A program made the position numbers and the translations under genes. Positions 5,153 through 8,093 of a DNA stretch of 8,093 nucleotides are shown here, in pieces. The stretch's first letter is position 1; each line of letters starts with the position of its first letter. Source of the stretch: Verrucomicrobiota bacterium (lineage in GTDB: Bacteria > Verrucomicrobiota > Verrucomicrobiia > Verrucomicrobiales > Verrucomicrobiaceae); contig JAEYUU010000608.1 of the NCBI GenBank assembly GCA_023429545.1, positions 1 through 8,093 on the forward strand, written 5' to 3'. A model generated the notes under the pieces. That model saw only the letters and a list, made by a program, of their open reading frames with translations, was not told the origin of the DNA and ran no database searches.

Positions 5153-8093
5153 ATGATTTCCTGGTTTGCCCGCAACAGCGTCGCCGCCAATCTGCTGATG
5201 ATCGCAGTGATTGTCGCCGGTGGGTGGACGCTTTGGGCGGGGAAGATACCCCTGGAGGTCTTCCCGGAAATCCCCTCCCGCATCGTCAACATCAGCGTGC
5301 CGTATCCTGCCTCCGACCCGGAAGAGGTGGAGGAGATGATCGTCATCAAGATCGAAGAGGCCATCCAGACCGTCGCTGGCATCAAGAACATCAACTCACT
5401 GGCCTCATCCAGCGGGGCGAATATTTCGGTGGAGGTTGAGGAGGGGCTGGACCCGCGGCAGGTCCTGGAAGACATCAAGATCCGCACGGATGCCATTCCG
5501 GAATTTCCCGCGGAGGCGGAAAAGCCCGTCATTCAGGTGGATGATGAGAGGCGCTCCGTCATTACCGTGGTCATCGCGGCGGATATGGGGGAGCGCGACC
5601 TCCGCCGTCTGCGGGAACAGGTCAGGGATGAACTAGCCGCGCAGCCCGGCATATCCTACGTGTCTCTCGCTGGTTCGCGGCCTCTGGAAATCGCCATCGA
5701 GGTGTCCGAGGAGAACCTTCGGAAGTACGGCCTGACGCTGGAATCCATCAGCGCTGCCATTCGCAATGCAGCCATCGACTTGCCGGCGGGGGTGGTGCGA
5801 ACGGAGGCGGGCGATGTTTCCATCCGCACGAAGGGGCGCGCCTATACCGGCGAGGACTACGCCAAAGTCGTCGTGCTCAATCGTCCCGATGGAACCAGGC
5901 TTACGCTGGGCGAAATTGCCAAAATCGAGGACGGCTTCAATGAAACCCCCCTGTATGCGCGGCTCAACGGGAAGCGCTGCGTGGTGGTGAATGTGATGCG
6001 CGAGGGCAACCAGAACGCCATCACCATTGCGGAGAATGTGAAGCGGTACATCGAAGAGGCCCGCCACCGCATGCCGGATGGCGTGGACATCGAGTACTGG
6101 AATGACCGTGCCAAGATCGTGAGCGGCCGCATCGATCTGCTTTTGGACAATGCCAAGAGCAGTCTCATTCTCGTGCTGCTTTGCATCGGACTCTTCCTGC
6201 GCCTGGAGTCCGTGTTCTGGATCGTCGTCGGCCTGCCGGTCTCCTTCTTGGGCGCCTTCGCGCTGATGCCGTACTTTGATATCACGATCAACATCTCCAC
6301 CCTCTTCGGGTTCATTCTCGTGCTCGGCATCGTGGTGGATGATGCCATCGTGATCAGCGAGCACGTGGATACCCTGCGGCGGGAGGGAATGAATCCGCTC
6401 ACGGCCGCCATCGAGGGCACCAAACGCATGGCCGTGCCCATCACCTTCGGCGTGCTCACGACAGTCATGGCCTTTTTGCCCATGGTGTTTCAGGAGAGCG
6501 ACATGAGCCGCATGTTCACCCCTATCGCGCTGGTGTTCATCATGGTCATGCTCATCGCGCTGGTGGAGACCAAGATCATCCTGCCCGCGCATCTGGCGCA
6601 TCCGATCCGCCCACTGGAGAAAGTGGGGCATTTGCTGGACCCCCTGCATCGTGGGGCGGATCGCGCTCTCCAGGGCTTCGTGAATCGTGTGTACCGCCCC
6701 TCGCTCCGATTCTGCCTGGACCATCGCTACTCGGTGCTGGCACTCAGCTTTGGGGGACTGGCCATTTTGTGCGGCATGTTTTTCAGCGAGCGGATCCAGT
6801 ATGTCCGTTTCCCCCGGATTGCGAGCGAGCGCATCGAGGCGCGCCTCACCATGCTGGAGGGCACTCCCTTTGAGGTGACAGATGGCCACATCGGCCGCAT
6901 CTACGAAATCGCCGAGCAGATGCGCAAGGAGTATGTCGGGCCGGACGGCACCCCGGTTATCCGCCATATCATCGCCACCACCGGCACGACGCGGCTCACC
7001 TCTGGGTCAGGCAGCGGTGGCCAGGCTCACATTGGCGAGGTGAATATCGAGACTTATGGCCCCGAGGAGCGCACGATGAAAGTGAACACGGTGGACATGG
7101 CCAATGAGTGGCGCAAACGCATCGGCCAGATCGTGGGAGCGGAGGAAGTCAGTTTCCGTTCGGAGATTTTCCGCAGCGGCGACCCCATCAATGTCCAGCT
7201 CACCGGCACGAATCCCGCCGAACTGCTCGAGCTATCCTCCAAGATCAAGGAGCAACTGGCCAAGTACCCCGGAGTGTTTGACATCAGCGACTCGCTGGAC
7301 ACCGGGAGAAATGAGATCCAGCTTCGGCTCAAGCCGGAGGCGCGACAATTCGGCGTCACGGTGAGTGATCTGGCGCGGCAGGTGCGACAGGCGTTTTATG
7401 GGAGTGAAGTGCAGCGCATCCAGCGCGGGCGCAATGAGATCAAGGTCATGCTGCGCTACCCCCGTGATGAACGGCGCAGCCTCGCCACGCTCGAGACCAT
7501 GCGGGTGCGCACGACGGGAGGGCTGGAGATTCCCTTCACGCGGGTGGCGGAGATGAAAGTGGGCAAGGGCTTCTCCTCGATCCGCCGGGTGAACCGACAA
7601 CGGGAGCTGAACATCACGGCGGATGTGGACAAGAAAACCACCAATGTGGTGGCCATCCGTGAAGACGTGGCGCAGCATCTGGGAGAGTTCATGCGGAGTC
7701 ATCCGCAGGTGAAGTGGAGCTTTGAAGGCGAAGCCCGCGCGGAGCGTGAGAGCGATCAATCCACCTGGGTCATCGCCCTGATTGTTCTCTTCGGGCTGTA
7801 TGCGCTCACGGCGATACCATTCAAGAGCTACTTCCTGCCACTAGTCGTCCTGGTCGTGGTGCCATTCGGCGTGGTGGGGGCGGTGCTGGGCCATGTCTTC
7901 CACGGATTTCCCATCAGCGTGATGAGCATGCTCGGCATGCTGGCGGTATCCGGAGTGGTCGTGAATGACACCCTCGTCCTGGTGGATGAGATCAATCATC
8001 GACGGCAGACGGATGGTGTCCTCAGCGCCGTGCGTGAGGGCGGCGCGGCGCGTTTCCGCGCGATTTTCCTCACGCAAGTCACCACCTTTTTCG
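5153..8093 (+). CDS. Efflux RND transporter permease subunit, AcrB-like superfamily (3' end missing)
   Basis: Inner-membrane proton-driven pump subunit; family members work as trimers with a periplasmic adaptor and an outer-membrane channel. 980 codons are open to the right edge, and about 50-80 residues are probably missing. ATG 5153 gives the family-typical N-terminus MISWFARNSVAANLLM, the first transmembrane helix (about 12-32) and the FPEIPSRIVNISVPYP porter start with DPEEVEEM. Helices TM2-TM6 lie at about 333-480; TM4 carries VVDDAIVISEHV with Asp396 and Asp397, the AcrB Asp407/408 pair. TM7 is about 524-546, followed by a second porter region with a Gly/Ser-rich loop near 615-623. TM8-TM10 are about 870-946, with TM10 reading SGVVVNDTLVLVDEIN, and TM11 begins at the edge (AIFLTQVTTF). 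TM10 has Val937 where AcrB has Lys940. Substrate cannot be told. No adaptor gene precedes it; one could follow outside the window. No strong ribosome binding site. Confidence 0.95.
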   Translation, partial: MISWFARNSVAANLLMIAVIVAGGWTLWAGKIPLEVFPEIPSRIVNISVPYPASDPEEVEEMIVIKIEEAIQTVAGIKNINSLASSSGANISVEVEEGLDPRQVLEDIKIRTDAIPEFPAEAEKPVIQVDDERRSVITVVIAADMGERDLRRLREQVRDELAAQPGISYVSLAGSRPLEIAIEVSEENLRKYGLTLESISAAIRNAAIDLPAGVVRTEAGDVSIRTKGRAYTGEDYAKVVVLNRPDGTRLTLGEIAKIEDGFNETPLYARLNGKRCVVVNVMREGNQNAITIAENVKRYIEEARHRMPDGVDIEYWNDRAKIVSGRIDLLLDNAKSSLILVLLCIGLFLRLESVFWIVVGLPVSFLGAFALMPYFDITINISTLFGFILVLGIVVDDAIVISEHVDTLRREGMNPLTAAIEGTKRMAVPITFGVLTTVMAFLPMVFQESDMSRMFTPIALVFIMVMLIALVETKIILPAHLAHPIRPLEKVGHLLDPLHRGADRALQGFVNRVYRPSLRFCLDHRYSVLALSFGGLAILCGMFFSERIQYVRFPRIASERIEARLTMLEGTPFEVTDGHIGRIYEIAEQMRKEYVGPDGTPVIRHIIATTGTTRLTSGSGSGGQAHIGEVNIETYGPEERTMKVNTVDMANEWRKRIGQIVGAEEVSFRSEIFRSGDPINVQLTGTNPAELLELSSKIKEQLAKYPGVFDISDSLDTGRNEIQLRLKPEARQFGVTVSDLARQVRQAFYGSEVQRIQRGRNEIKVMLRYPRDERRSLATLETMRVRTTGGLEIPFTRVAEMKVGKGFSSIRRVNRQRELNITADVDKKTTNVVAIREDVAQHLGEFMRSHPQVKWSFEGEARAERESDQSTWVIALIVLFGLYALTAIPFKSYFLPLVVLVVVPFGVVGAVLGHVFHGFPISVMSMLGMLAVSGVVVNDTLVLVDEINHRRQTDGVLSAVREGGAARFRAIFLTQVTTFF

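Noticed and set aside
4969..5532. N-terminal extension of the nucleotidyltransferase frame up to 5532
   Set aside because: Most of it (5153-5532) is antisense to the conserved N-terminus of the RND permease and reads as Ser/Met/Thr-rich shadow. The enzyme domain is complete from 4968.
5633..6967. Long minus-strand open frame of 444 codons
   Set aside because: It is antisense to the RND permease, whose frame shows clear family motifs throughout. The His/Asp/Gly-rich product with no domain is typical of a shadow frame in GC-rich DNA.

Overview
The window is a GC-rich stretch of chromosome-like bacterial DNA. It carries six protein genes, two of them cut by the window edges, and almost no free space. 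There are no rRNA, tRNA, IS, CRISPR or phage signatures. The host is probably a Gram-negative bacterium, because it encodes a PbpC-type murein synthase and an inner-membrane RND pump. The start codons lack strong Shine-Dalgarno sequences, and the gene types would suit Verrucomicrobiota or a relative. That lineage guess is an inference from style, not from a search.

Layout, left to right. A plus-strand penicillin-binding protein 1C gene (pbpC) enters from the left edge and ends at 2143. A 49-bp convergent gap with an imperfect hairpin separates it from a block of four minus-strand genes. In transcription order these are a nucleotidyltransferase-fold gene (4968 to 4363), a small basic ORF joined to it by an ATGA overlap (4366 to 4142), ribulose-phosphate 3-epimerase rpe (4084 to 3410), and an exported DUF3298/RsiV-like protein (3386 to 2193). 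Gaps inside the block are -4, 57 and 23 bp, so the four may be one transcript, or rpe may have its own weak promoter. After a 184-bp divergent region with two short inverted repeats, a large plus-strand RND efflux permease gene starts at 5153 and runs off the right edge. It is open over 980 codons.

Functionally the window mixes envelope work (PbpC, the RND permease, the exported DUF3298 protein) with pentose-phosphate metabolism (Rpe) and an accessory two-gene unit (nucleotidyltransferase plus small basic protein). I see no complete undescribed system. The best candidates for a second look are the nucleotidyltransferase/small-protein pair, the composite architecture of the DUF3298 protein, and the lysine-less transmembrane segment 10 of the RND permease.
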